Notes under the pieces: model-generated
Databases searched by the model: none
Seen by the model: the letters and a program-made list of their open reading frames with translations, nothing else
Told to the model about the DNA's origin: nothing
Shown here: positions 25,278 to 32,718 of the stretch, in pieces
How the letters are laid out: each line of letters starts with the position of its first letter
Position numbering within the stretch: the stretch's first letter is position 1
Position numbers and translations under genes: made by a program
NCBI GenBank assembly: GCA_050249695.1
Contig: JBFWQA010000003.1
Location: 310,001-374,000 of the forward strand
DNA from: JACKJP01 sp050249695
GTDB lineage: Bacteria; Pseudomonadota; Alphaproteobacteria; Rhizobiales; Tepidamorphaceae
Length of the DNA stretch: 64,000 bases
Direction: 5' to 3'

Positions 25278-26747
25278 ATGGATTTGTCCGGCACGAACAG
25301 GGCTTTCGACATGACGAGCATGCACAGCCAGAAAAGCAGGGCGGTACTGCTTTCGCTCGCTGCCAGCATTCTGCTCGCGCTCGCCAAGCTCGCCGCCGGC
25401 TGGTGGATCGGCTCGCTCGCCCTCGTCACCGACGCGCTGCATTCGATGACGGATTTCCTCGCCAGCTTCGTGACGCTGCTGGCGGTGCGGCAGGCCGCCA
25501 AGCCCGCCGACGACATCCACACCTACGGTCACGGCAAGTTCGAGAACCTCGCCGCCCTCGGCGAGACGGCCCTGCTGCTGCTGCTCGCCGGCGGCGTCAC
25601 CGTCGAGGCCGTCTCGCGCATCGGCAGCGGCGCCCATGTGCCCGACCAGCATGTGATCGCCTATGCCGTCCTGGCCGTCGAAATGGCGGTTAACGGCTGG
25701 CGCGCATGGGCGCTGCGGCGGCTGGCGATCGAGACGGCTAGCCCCGCGCTCGCCAGCAACGCGCTGCACTTTGCTTCTGATGTCGGCAGCTCCATCGCCG
25801 TCATCGGCGGCCTCGTCGCGGCGGCCTACGGGGTTGCCGATGCCGACGCGATCGCGACAATCGCCGTCGCCGCGATCATCGCCTATATCGCGCTGAAGCT
25901 CGGCAAGCGGACCTTCGATCAGCTTGTCGACGCCGCGCCGGCCGGTCTCGTCGATCGTATTGCCACGGATGTCGACAGCGTTCCGGGTGTCCTGCGCGTC
26001 GGCGCGGTGAGGATGCGGCGCGTCGGCCCGGACAATTTCGTGGAAGTCGCGATCGACGTGGCGCGCACATTGCCGACGGAACGCATCGGCCGCATCGTCG
26101 ATGCGGTGCGCGCGGCGGTTCGGCGCGATCTGCCCGGTGCCGCGATACAGGTCGAACCGAGTCCTGTCCCGCTTGATGACGAAACCATTCTGGAACGCGT
26201 GCATCTTGCCGCCGCGCGGGCGCATCTGCCGGTCCACCATGTGACGATCCAGGAACTGTCGGGCCAGGAACTGTCGGGCCACACCGCCCTCGCGCTTGAC
26301 CTTGAAGTCGACGGGCGTTTGAACCTCGCCGCCGCCCATGACGAGGCGATGCGCCTGGAAGCGGCCCTGCACGCCGAACTCGGCGAGGAGACCGAGATCG
26401 AAATCCATATCGAACCGGCACGCGCCGAACCGATCGGCAGCAGCACCGCCGGCGCCGACGCGCATCGACGCATTCAGTCCGACCTCGAACGGCATGCCGC
26501 CGCCATCGGCGGGATCAGCGACATTCATCGGCTCAGGGTCCGCACGCTCGAGGCGGGGCTGTTCGTCGCCTTCCACTGCCGCCTCCCGCGGGATATGACG
26601 ATCAGCGAGGCGCATGGCCGCCTCGACGCGCTGGAACGTGCGCTTCGGACCGACTGGCCGGATGTCCGCCGCATCGTCTCGCATGCCGATCCGCTGACGC
26701 GCTCGCGAGGCGGCAAGGACGGAGGGGAGGACGACGCCAATGGATGA
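25278..26747 (+). CDS. Cation diffusion facilitator with extended C-terminal region
   Basis: A CDF-family divalent metal/proton antiporter (489 residues against about 300 for FieF/YiiP). Six TM helices lie in residues 20-215; metal-site motifs are HSMTD in TM2 (TDALHSMTDFLAS) and HFASD in TM5 (SNALHFASDVGSS), an HxxxD pair like that of zinc exporters. A cytoplasmic dimerisation domain follows (FDQLVDAAPAGL onward) and then a second, similar alpha/beta segment and a third near the end (LRVRTLEAGLFVAFHCRLP), so the tail looks like repeated ferredoxin-like units. A 15-base in-frame duplication lies at 26249-26278. Its end overlaps the next gene by 8 bases. An ATG at 25311 is an alternative start. 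Confidence 0.88.
   Translation: MDLSGTNRAFDMTSMHSQKSRAVLLSLAASILLALAKLAAGWWIGSLALVTDALHSMTDFLASFVTLLAVRQAAKPADDIHTYGHGKFENLAALGETALLLLLAGGVTVEAVSRIGSGAHVPDQHVIAYAVLAVEMAVNGWRAWALRRLAIETASPALASNALHFASDVGSSIAVIGGLVAAAYGVADADAIATIAVAAIIAYIALKLGKRTFDQLVDAAPAGLVDRIATDVDSVPGVLRVGAVRMRRVGPDNFVEVAIDVARTLPTERIGRIVDAVRAAVRRDLPGAAIQVEPSPVPLDDETILERVHLAAARAHLPVHHVTIQELSGQELSGHTALALDLEVDGRLNLAAAHDEAMRLEAALHAELGEETEIEIHIEPARAEPIGSSTAGADAHRRIQSDLERHAAAIGGISDIHRLRVRTLEAGLFVAFHCRLPRDMTISEAHGRLDALERALRTDWPDVRRIVSHADPLTRSRGGKDGGEDDANG
26249..26278 (+). repeat. Two exact 15-base tandem copies inside the CDF gene
   Basis: CCAGGAACTGTCGGG occurs twice back to back, duplicating the residues QELSG (reads QELSGQELSG). 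The frame is kept. It falls between repeat-like segments of the cytoplasmic tail. Confidence 0.9.
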
Positions 26748-27492
26748 AAGGACGCTGGCGAGGCTGCGCGAGCAGCACACACCCGAAGCCATCGAACGGC
26801 GCCTTGGCGGACCGGCGCGCCAGAACTATATCGGCGACGCGGTGCTCGGCGCCATCGACGGCTGCATCACCACCTTCTCCGTCGTCGCCGGCGCGGTCGG
26901 CGCCGGCTTCAGCCCGGTCGTCGTCATCATCCTCGGCTCGGCCAATCTGATCGCCGACGGCTTTTCCATGGCCGTCAGCAACTATCAGAACGCCCGCAGC
27001 CGCGAGGAATTCATCGAGAAGGCGCGCATTGAGGAAACGGCCCATATCGACGCGGTGCCCGAGGGCGAACGCGAGGAGGTCCGGCAGATCTTCCGCGCCA
27101 AGGGATTTTCCGGCGAGACGCTCGAACGGATCGTCGGGACGATCACCGCCGAGCGCCGTCGCTGGATCGATACGATGCTGGTGGAGGAATACGGCCTGCC
27201 GCTCGAAGCGCCCGACGCCCTCACCGCCAGCCTCGTCACCTTCGTCGCCTTCGTCGGCGTCGGCGCGATACCGCTGCTCCCTTTCGTTGTTTCGATGGCC
27301 GCGCTGGATCATGCGCCGATTTTGGCGGCCGTTCTCACGCTCATCACCTTCGCGCTGATCGGCATCGCCAAGGGATATGCGCTGAAGCGGCCGCTGTTCC
27401 GGTCCGGACTGCAAACCCTGCTGACCGGCGGCGCCGCGGCCGGCCTCGCCTATGCGGTGGGATATGGTTTGAGACAGGCGCTCGGGATCTGA
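26740..27492 (+). CDS. VIT1/CCC1 family iron/manganese transporter
   Basis: The 250-residue product belongs to the VIT1/CCC1 family that moves Fe2+ or Mn2+ across membranes. The first TM region has the family block NYIGDAVLGAIDGCITTFSVVAG and LGSANLIADGFSMAVSNYQNARS; a charged cytoplasmic metal-binding helical hairpin (residues about 85-150, many Glu) precedes three further TM helices. The ATG at 26740 overlaps the CDF stop by 8 bases, so the two metal transporters are translationally coupled. Direction and metal are not determined from sequence. Confidence 0.9.
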   Translation: MDERTLARLREQHTPEAIERRLGGPARQNYIGDAVLGAIDGCITTFSVVAGAVGAGFSPVVVIILGSANLIADGFSMAVSNYQNARSREEFIEKARIEETAHIDAVPEGEREEVRQIFRAKGFSGETLERIVGTITAERRRWIDTMLVEEYGLPLEAPDALTASLVTFVAFVGVGAIPLLPFVVSMAALDHAPILAAVLTLITFALIGIAKGYALKRPLFRSGLQTLLTGGAAAGLAYAVGYGLRQALGI

Positions 27493-27524
27493 TGGCAAAT
27501 AATTCGGTCGGAGAAGCCAACCGA

Positions 27525-27839
27525 TCAGCCAATCCGCTTCGACCGCTTTCTCCTGGCCCGCCAAAGCGCGGTCAGACAATAGCCCAAACCTATCCAGAAC
27601 AAGCCTGCAATTATGTCGGCGAGAAGAAACCAGAAAGGCGGGTAGTAATACTCATAACTGTAGGCGTACAGCGCTTCCTCAATAGCCACGATGAAGAACA
27701 GACCGAGCACAAAATGCCACCAGCGACGTCCCAGAAGCGCAATTCCTAAACCGTATGCGAAGGTTCCAGGCGAAACCAACTTGCCGAAAACCAAGCCTGG
27801 GACTGTAAAAAAGTCCGCCGGGATGGAGTCTATTTCCAT
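27525..27839 (-). CDS. Small hypothetical membrane protein in a lower-GC patch
   Basis: I do not recognise a family. I chose ATG 27839 (MEIDSIPADFFTVPGLVFG, 104 residues) with AGGAAG upstream; the frame runs to 27893. Three hydrophobic segments (about residues 22-37, 42-60, 65-92) and a basic tail RRKRSKRIG give a coherent membrane topology, with an unusually aromatic YAYSYEYYYPPFWF loop. Base composition is less GC-rich than its neighbours. An opposing frame (27492-27749, plus strand) is hydrophilic and less plausible. Possibly acquired DNA beside a tRNA gene. Confidence 0.6.
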   Translation of the reverse strand: MEIDSIPADFFTVPGLVFGKLVSPGTFAYGLGIALLGRRWWHFVLGLFFIVAIEEALYAYSYEYYYPPFWFLLADIIAGLFWIGLGYCLTALWRARRKRSKRIG

Positions 27840-28047
27840 TACATCGCATCTTCCTGCATCGGCTCGCCAAATGCGGTGATTTAGCGGGGCCAACTCTCAA
27901 ACGATTTGGGTAGTCTATGAGGGGGACAGTCGGACGCACAACAAATTGTGCCCTTTGGAACGGCGCTCGCCGTTGCTTCTGTCATTCGCCGATACGGTGG
28001 AGGCTATTGGGGAGAATACGGGTCAGCCCCCTAAACTCCTGAGAAAC

Positions 28048-28123
28048 TGGCGCTCCCTAGGGGACTCGAACCCCTGTTTTCGCCGTGAGAGGGCGACGTC
28101 CTGGGCCACTAGACGAAGGGAGC
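28048..28123 (-). tRNA. tRNA-Glu (anticodon CTC)
   Basis: Read on the minus strand the 76 bases start GCTCCCTTCGTCTAGTGG and end with an encoded CCA. The acceptor stem GCTCCCT pairs with AGGGAGC, the D arm is of the Glu type, the anticodon loop CTCTCAC gives CTC, and the T arm is AGGGGTTCGAGTCCCCT. It decodes GAG. Confidence 0.95.
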
Positions 28124-28193
28124 GGCGCGATCAGGAGATAGAGAAGAAACGGCTCGTGTGCAAGCGGCCTGTTTGCCGCGCGGCTTGCCGCCG

Positions 28194-28541
28194 CTAATCC
28201 AGATCGAGCGTGCCGGCGACCTCAAGCGTTGCCGCGTCGAACAGGATGATCCGCGTGCCGCCAGCATGTTCCACGGTCACCGCAAGCCGTCCCTCGCCAA
28301 GCGAAGTTCCGGTCACGCGGCCGCCTGCCGGCATCGCCGCACTGGCTTCGACCACACCTTCTGGTGCCGCCGGCGACTTGACGATGCGGTAGATGATGGC
28401 TGACAAGAGCACCGGCATCGCGATGCTGAAAATGATGGCGCTGATGACGGAAAGCCGCCTTACGCGCTTGACGATACGCTCCTGCTCCGGGGTCAGTTCG
28501 TCGCTATCGGGATCCGGGGCGTTGCCGGGCTTTGGCGTCAT
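28194..28541 (-). CDS. Small single-pass membrane protein of unknown function
   Basis: The 115-residue product (ATG 28541, MTPKPGNAPDPDSDELTPEQ) has a Pro/Asp-rich cytoplasmic start, one TM helix (about residues 32-55, ISAIIFSIAMPVLLSAIIY) and a small C-terminal beta-rich region (GGRVTGTSLGEGRLAVTVEH). DUF6476-type small proteins next to rluD genes in alphaproteobacteria look like this, but I am not certain of the family. Its start codon overlaps that of the divergent rluD gene, sharing the central CATG. Confidence 0.75.
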   Translation of the reverse strand: MTPKPGNAPDPDSDELTPEQERIVKRVRRLSVISAIIFSIAMPVLLSAIIYRIVKSPAAPEGVVEASAAMPAGGRVTGTSLGEGRLAVTVEHAGGTRIILFDAATLEVAGTLDLD

Positions 28542-29526
28542 GAGCAGATTGATTACCCTGGATGTGCCGGCAGAAAGCGCCGGGGACCGTCTCGACCGGA
28601 TGCTCGCCGCGCTTATCGACGACCTGAGCCGAACCCGGCTGAGGGCATTGATCGAGGCGGGCGAAGTCTCCGTCGACGGGCGGAAACTAATGGACCCTTC
28701 GGCAAGGGTCAATTCGGGCCAGCACATCGAGGTGCGGGTGCCGCCACCCGCGCCGGCAACGCCCCAGCCCCAGGATATTCCCCTCAACGTGCTGTTTGAG
28801 GACGACAGCCTTATCGTCATCGACAAGCCGGCCGGCCTGACCGTTCATCCCGGCGCCGGCTCGCCCGACGGCACTCTGGTCAACGCCCTGCTCCACCATT
28901 GCGGCAAGAGCCTTTCCGGCATTGGCGGCGTGGAGCGGCCAGGCATCGTCCACAGGCTCGACAAGGAGACGAGCGGCGTGATGGTGGTCGCCAAGACCGA
29001 CCGCGCCCATCGCGAGCTTGCGGCGCAGTTTGCCGATCACGGCCGCACGCGCGGCCTGCGCCGGGCCTACCGCGCGCTCGTCTGGGGTGCGCCGGCTCCT
29101 TCCGCCGGCGCGATCGACAAGCCGATCGGACGCGACCCGAGAAACGCTCTGAAGATGGCGATCCGCCGGGACGGCCGCGAGGCGGTAACCCACTACTTCA
29201 CTGAAGAAAGGTTCGGGTCACCCGGCGCGCCCGTCGCCGCCGAGGTCACCTGCCGGCTGGAAACGGGCCGCACCCATCAGATCAGGGTGCACATGGCCGC
29301 CATCGGCCATCCGTTGCTCGCCGATCCCGTCTATGCGACCGGTTTTGCCACCAAATCGGCCCTTCTCGACGAGAGCGCACGCGCTGCGCTTGCAGCCCTT
29401 GGAAGACAGGCCCTGCATGCCTATCTATTGGAATTCGAGCATCCGCTGACGGGGGAAGCGATGCATTTCGAAAGCCCTCTCCCCCCTGATTATTCGAAAT
29501 TGAAGAACGCACTCGCCGCAATGTGA
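28540..29526 (+). CDS. rluD: RluD-type 23S rRNA pseudouridine synthase
   Basis: RluA-family enzyme that isomerises uridines in 23S rRNA. I chose ATG 28540 (MSRLITLDVPAES, 328 residues), which gives a normal length. It has an N-terminal S4 domain (DRLDRMLAALIDDLSRTRLRALIEAG) and the catalytic domain with Asp in GIVHRLDKETSGVMVVAK, and the late CRLETGRTHQIRVHMAAIGHPLLADPVY stretch typical of RluC/RluD. The gene is head to head with the small membrane protein, with the start codons overlapping. Confidence 0.92.
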   Translation: MSRLITLDVPAESAGDRLDRMLAALIDDLSRTRLRALIEAGEVSVDGRKLMDPSARVNSGQHIEVRVPPPAPATPQPQDIPLNVLFEDDSLIVIDKPAGLTVHPGAGSPDGTLVNALLHHCGKSLSGIGGVERPGIVHRLDKETSGVMVVAKTDRAHRELAAQFADHGRTRGLRRAYRALVWGAPAPSAGAIDKPIGRDPRNALKMAIRRDGREAVTHYFTEERFGSPGAPVAAEVTCRLETGRTHQIRVHMAAIGHPLLADPVYATGFATKSALLDESARAALAALGRQALHAYLLEFEHPLTGEAMHFESPLPPDYSKLKNALAAM

Positions 29527-29701
29527 TCCAAGATCACCATCATTTCGTCATATATAATAGGACGATGATAGACGCCGATTTGCGCCCGGATCGCAACATA
29601 TGCCCGATCCGAAGCGTTGATCATCACAAAGGGTCCGCCGCAAGCGTCGCCGAAAATTCGGGATGCGACCGCGGATGCCGCTGGAAGTGAGGAGAACGAT
29701 C

Positions 29702-30595
29702 ATGGCAACATCAGCCGCTTTGCCGACAATTTCCGCCGAGGGCGGCCTGTCCCGCTACCTGCAGGAAATCCGGAAATATCCGATGCTGCAGCCGGACGAG
29801 GAATTCATGCTCGCCAAGCGCTGGCGCGAACACGAGGATCGCGACGCCGCCCATCAGCTCGTCACCAGCCATCTGCGTCTCGTGGCCAAGATCGCCATGG
29901 GCTATAGAGGCTACGGCCTGCCCATCGGCGAGGTCATTTCCGAAGGCAATGTCGGCCTCATGCAGGCGGTGAAGCGCTTCGAGCCGGACAAGGGCTTCCG
30001 CCTCGCCACCTATGCGATGTGGTGGATACGCGCCTCGATTCAGGAATATATCCTGCGCTCGTGGAGCCTGGTGAAGATGGGCACCACGGCGAGCCAGAAG
30101 AAGCTGTTCTTCAACCTGCGGAAGGTGAAGGGGCAGATTTCCGCCATCGAGGAAGGCGACCTCCACCCCGATCAGGTCGCGACCATCGCCACCAAGCTCG
30201 GCGTCAGCGAAGACGATGTCGTCTCGATGAACCGGCGCCTGTCGGGCGATTCCTCGCTCAACTCGCCCCTGCGCAACGATGGCGAGGGCGGTGGCGAATG
30301 GCAGGACTGGCTGGTCGACGAAAGCCTCGACCAGGAAACCGAGCTTGCCGAGAGCGAGGAACTCGAGATGCGACGCGGATTGCTGGCCAATGCCATCAAG
30401 GGGCTGAATGACCGCGAGAAGCGGATCTTCACCGCCCGCCGCCTGTCGGAAGATCCGATCACGCTGGAAGCGCTTTCGGAGGAATTCGGCGTCAGCCGCG
30501 AACGTGTCCGCCAGATCGAGGTCCGCGCCTTCGAGAAGGTACAGCAGGCCGTGCAGAAGGCCGCCGTGGCGGCTGAGCCTGCAATGGCCGGCTGA
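29702..30595 (+). CDS. rpoH: Heat-shock sigma factor RpoH
   Basis: Sigma-32-type factor directing heat-shock and stress transcription. I chose ATG 29702 with AGGAGA upstream (297 residues). Regions are clear: YPMLQPDEEFMLAKRW, region 2 with GLMQAVKRFEPDKGFRLATYA and WWIRASIQEYILRSWS, the RpoH box as QKKLFFNLRK, and region 4 with LEALSEEFGVSRERVRQIE. Alphaproteobacteria often have two rpoH genes; this one stands alone. The 175-base leader (29527-29701) contains a TATAAT at 29553 but no matching -35, and I could not define a thermometer structure. A strong terminator follows. Confidence 0.95.
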   Translation: MATSAALPTISAEGGLSRYLQEIRKYPMLQPDEEFMLAKRWREHEDRDAAHQLVTSHLRLVAKIAMGYRGYGLPIGEVISEGNVGLMQAVKRFEPDKGFRLATYAMWWIRASIQEYILRSWSLVKMGTTASQKKLFFNLRKVKGQISAIEEGDLHPDQVATIATKLGVSEDDVVSMNRRLSGDSSLNSPLRNDGEGGGEWQDWLVDESLDQETELAESEELEMRRGLLANAIKGLNDREKRIFTARRLSEDPITLEALSEEFGVSRERVRQIEVRAFEKVQQAVQKAAVAAEPAMAG

Positions 30596-30615
30596 GCTTC
30601 CAGTTCCGTAACAGG

Positions 30616-30643
30616 AAGGCCCGCCCCGCCGGCGGGCCTTTTT
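30616..30643 (+). terminator. Rho-independent terminator of rpoH
   Basis: AAGGCCCGCC (30616-30625) pairs with GGCGGGCCTT (30631-30640) across a 5-base loop and runs into a T tract. It lies between the convergent rpoH and thiY genes. Confidence 0.92.
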
Positions 30644-30673
30644 CTGTTTCCGGGTGACCGGGCGCCGCCGGTA

Positions 30674-31615
30674 TCAGGGCTTCAATGTCACCGCATAGTC
30701 TTCAAGCGGCGCGATGTCGTCGATCAGGCCCTGCGCCTTCATGAACGCCGCGAACCGCTCGTAACGCGCTTCGTCGAGCGCCATCGGCCGCTTGGCGAAC
30801 CGGGGCAGCGTCGCGAACCAGGCGCGACGGTTCAGTTCGTCGTCAAGATCGGGATACGCCTTGACGAAGATGTCGAGCCCCTCGTCGGGATGGTTGGTCA
30901 GCCAGATCGTCGCCTTTTCCACCGCCTGCAGGAAGGCGGTGAACCGCTCGTCCTCGAGCTTGTCGCGCGCGGCGAGGAACACGAGTTCGTCATAGGCCGG
31001 AACGCCGTGCTCTTCGGGATAGAATGCGACGCCCGGCTTGCCCTCGATGTCGAGCTGGGCGAGCTCGAAATTGCGGAAGGCGCCGATCACCGCGTCGACC
31101 TTGCCGGCGATCAGCGCCGGCGACAGGGCGAAATTGACATTGACCAGGGTAATGTCGTCAAGCGTCAGACCGACCCCCTCGAGCATCTTCTTCAGCAGAG
31201 CGTCCTCGAATCCGCCGACCGAGAAGCCGACTGTCCGCCCCTTGAGATCGGCGATCGTCTTCACCGGTCCGTCCTTCAGAACGACGAGAGAGTTCAGCGG
31301 CGTTTCGACAAGCGTGCCGATGCGCGCCAGCGGCAGTGCCTCCTTGGTCATCAGATGCAGGTTCGGCTGGTAGGAGATCGCGATGTCGCCCTGGCCTGCT
31401 GCGACAAGCCGCGGCGGCGCGCTCGGATCGGCGGGAGCGATGAGTTCGACATCCAGCCCGGCTTCCTCGAAATAGCCGCGCTCCCTGGCGATCACCAGCG
31501 GCGCGTGATCCGGGTTGACGAACCAGTCGAGGAGCACGGTGAGCTTTTCCGCCGCATGGGCGGGTGCTGCAAAGAGCAGCGCGGCGAGCAGAAGGGCCGA
31601 CAACCTGGGATACAT
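30674..31615 (-). CDS. thiY: Thiamine-precursor ABC transporter substrate-binding protein ThiY
   Basis: Periplasmic NMT1/THI5-like binding protein, proposed to take up the pyrimidine precursor formyl-aminopyrimidine for thiamine synthesis. The 313-residue product has a signal peptide (MYPRLSALLLAALLFAAPAHA) and the family start KLTVLLDWFVNPDHAPLVIARERGYF-like pattern, with DWFVNPDHAPL diagnostic, then DLKGRTVGFSVGGFED. It lies 33 bases after the permease gene and downstream of a TPP riboswitch, which fixes the pathway. Confidence 0.9.
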   Translation of the reverse strand: MYPRLSALLLAALLFAAPAHAAEKLTVLLDWFVNPDHAPLVIARERGYFEEAGLDVELIAPADPSAPPRLVAAGQGDIAISYQPNLHLMTKEALPLARIGTLVETPLNSLVVLKDGPVKTIADLKGRTVGFSVGGFEDALLKKMLEGVGLTLDDITLVNVNFALSPALIAGKVDAVIGAFRNFELAQLDIEGKPGVAFYPEEHGVPAYDELVFLAARDKLEDERFTAFLQAVEKATIWLTNHPDEGLDIFVKAYPDLDDELNRRAWFATLPRFAKRPMALDEARYERFAAFMKAQGLIDDIAPLEDYAVTLKP

Positions 31616-31648
31616 TTCCTTTGCTTCCTTTCTCGAGGTTCTGTCCGT

Positions 31649-32434
31649 TCAGATCACGTGAATGTCGCGCTCCTCGGCCCACGGGATCATCCGGCGGGTG
31701 AGCGTACCGGCGAGCGAGCGCACGAGGATCGCGATGAGGGCGAGGATGACGAGCGCGGCGAAGACGAGATCGGTCTGCAGCCGGGCATTTGCGTGCAGCA
31801 TGAGATATCCGAGCCCGGCCGACGCGCCGACCCACTCGCCGACCACGGCGCCGATCGGGGCGATGGCGGCGGCGATGCGGATGCCGGAGACCATCGCGGG
31901 AAGCGCCGCCGGTAGCCGCAGCAGCCAGAGCACGCGAAGCCGAGGCGCGTTGGTCAGGCGTGCGATGTCGATCAGCCCCTGCTCCGTGCGCGTCAGCCCG
32001 TCATGCGTCGCCGAGACGACGGGAAAGAAGATGATCAGCGCGGCCATCACGATCTTGGAGCCAAGCCCGAAGCCGAACCAGAGAACAAGCAGCGGGGCGA
32101 TGGCGAAAACGGGGAGCGCCTGTGTGGCGACGACCAGCGGCCAGGCGAGTCTTTCGGCGACCCGCGCCATCGCCATGACCAACGCCGTGGCGACACCGGC
32201 GGCGACGCCGACGGCGAGCCCCAGCACGATCTCGAGCGCCGTGATCATGCCATGGTGGAGGAGCAGCCCGGCATCGCCGTAAAGCCTGAGGGCGACCCGT
32301 GTCGGCGCCGGCAGAATAAAGGGTTCGATGCCGAAGATGCGCACGGCCGATTCCCAGATGCCGAGCAGCACGGCCAGCGGCGCCAGCCAGCGCAGCAGCC
32401 CCGCCATCCAAGTGCCTGCCCTGCCCAGCCGCAT
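31649..32434 (-). CDS. thiX: Thiamine-precursor ABC transporter permease ThiX
   Basis: Inner-membrane permease (261 residues, about six TM helices) of the SsuC/TauC-like group. The EAA-type cytoplasmic loop is recognisable around GLIDIARLTNAPRLRVLWLLRLPAALP. It is the first gene behind the TPP riboswitch and forms thiX-thiY. The ATPase subunit thiZ is not in this window, so the complex needs an ATPase from elsewhere. Confidence 0.88.
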   Translation of the reverse strand: MRLGRAGTWMAGLLRWLAPLAVLLGIWESAVRIFGIEPFILPAPTRVALRLYGDAGLLLHHGMITALEIVLGLAVGVAAGVATALVMAMARVAERLAWPLVVATQALPVFAIAPLLVLWFGFGLGSKIVMAALIIFFPVVSATHDGLTRTEQGLIDIARLTNAPRLRVLWLLRLPAALPAMVSGIRIAAAIAPIGAVVGEWVGASAGLGYLMLHANARLQTDLVFAALVILALIAILVRSLAGTLTRRMIPWAEERDIHVI

Positions 32435-32512
32435 GTCTTCGTCGCCCTCGTGGCGGGCCGCGTCGGCAAAGGAGGTGGAAGAGGGTGCGGCGCCGTTGCG
32501 CCATCAGCCGTT

Positions 32513-32612
32513 CCGTCCCTTCGCCGGCATGACCCGGATCAGGTTCGAAGGGTTCGGCCTTGGCCATCTCAGCAGCGGGAATCCCGCCACACCCCTCGGA
32601 ACGGGACTGACA
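32513..32612 (-). ncRNA. TPP riboswitch (THI element)
   Basis: On the minus strand the conserved core is readable in order: GAGGGGTG, then GCTGAGATGGC and AACCCTTCGAACCTGATC followed by CGGGTCATGCCGGCG and AAGGGA. These are the pyrimidine-sensing CUGAGA and the pyrophosphate-sensing elements of the THI box. It precedes thiX by about 80 bases and should reduce expression when thiamine pyrophosphate is abundant. Confidence 0.95.
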
Positions 32613-32718
32613 ATGGCGTCTCGGCGCGACGATTGCAACCCATCGCGCCCGTCGCCGGGGCGTTTCCCGCCGACCGTCTATCTCGGGTTTGCTCTTGCCG
32701 GGTCTACCCTTGCCGGGT

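Noticed and set aside
27492..27749. 85-codon plus-strand frame overlapping the VIT1-type stop
   Set aside because: Hydrophilic and low-complexity without domain features; the opposite strand encodes a coherent three-TM protein in the same place.
27946..28197. 83-codon plus-strand frame
   Set aside because: It runs across the tRNA-Glu gene and has no recognisable features.
29553..29558. TATAAT upstream of rpoH
   Set aside because: No acceptable -35 at 16-18 bases upstream, so the promoter call is unsupported.
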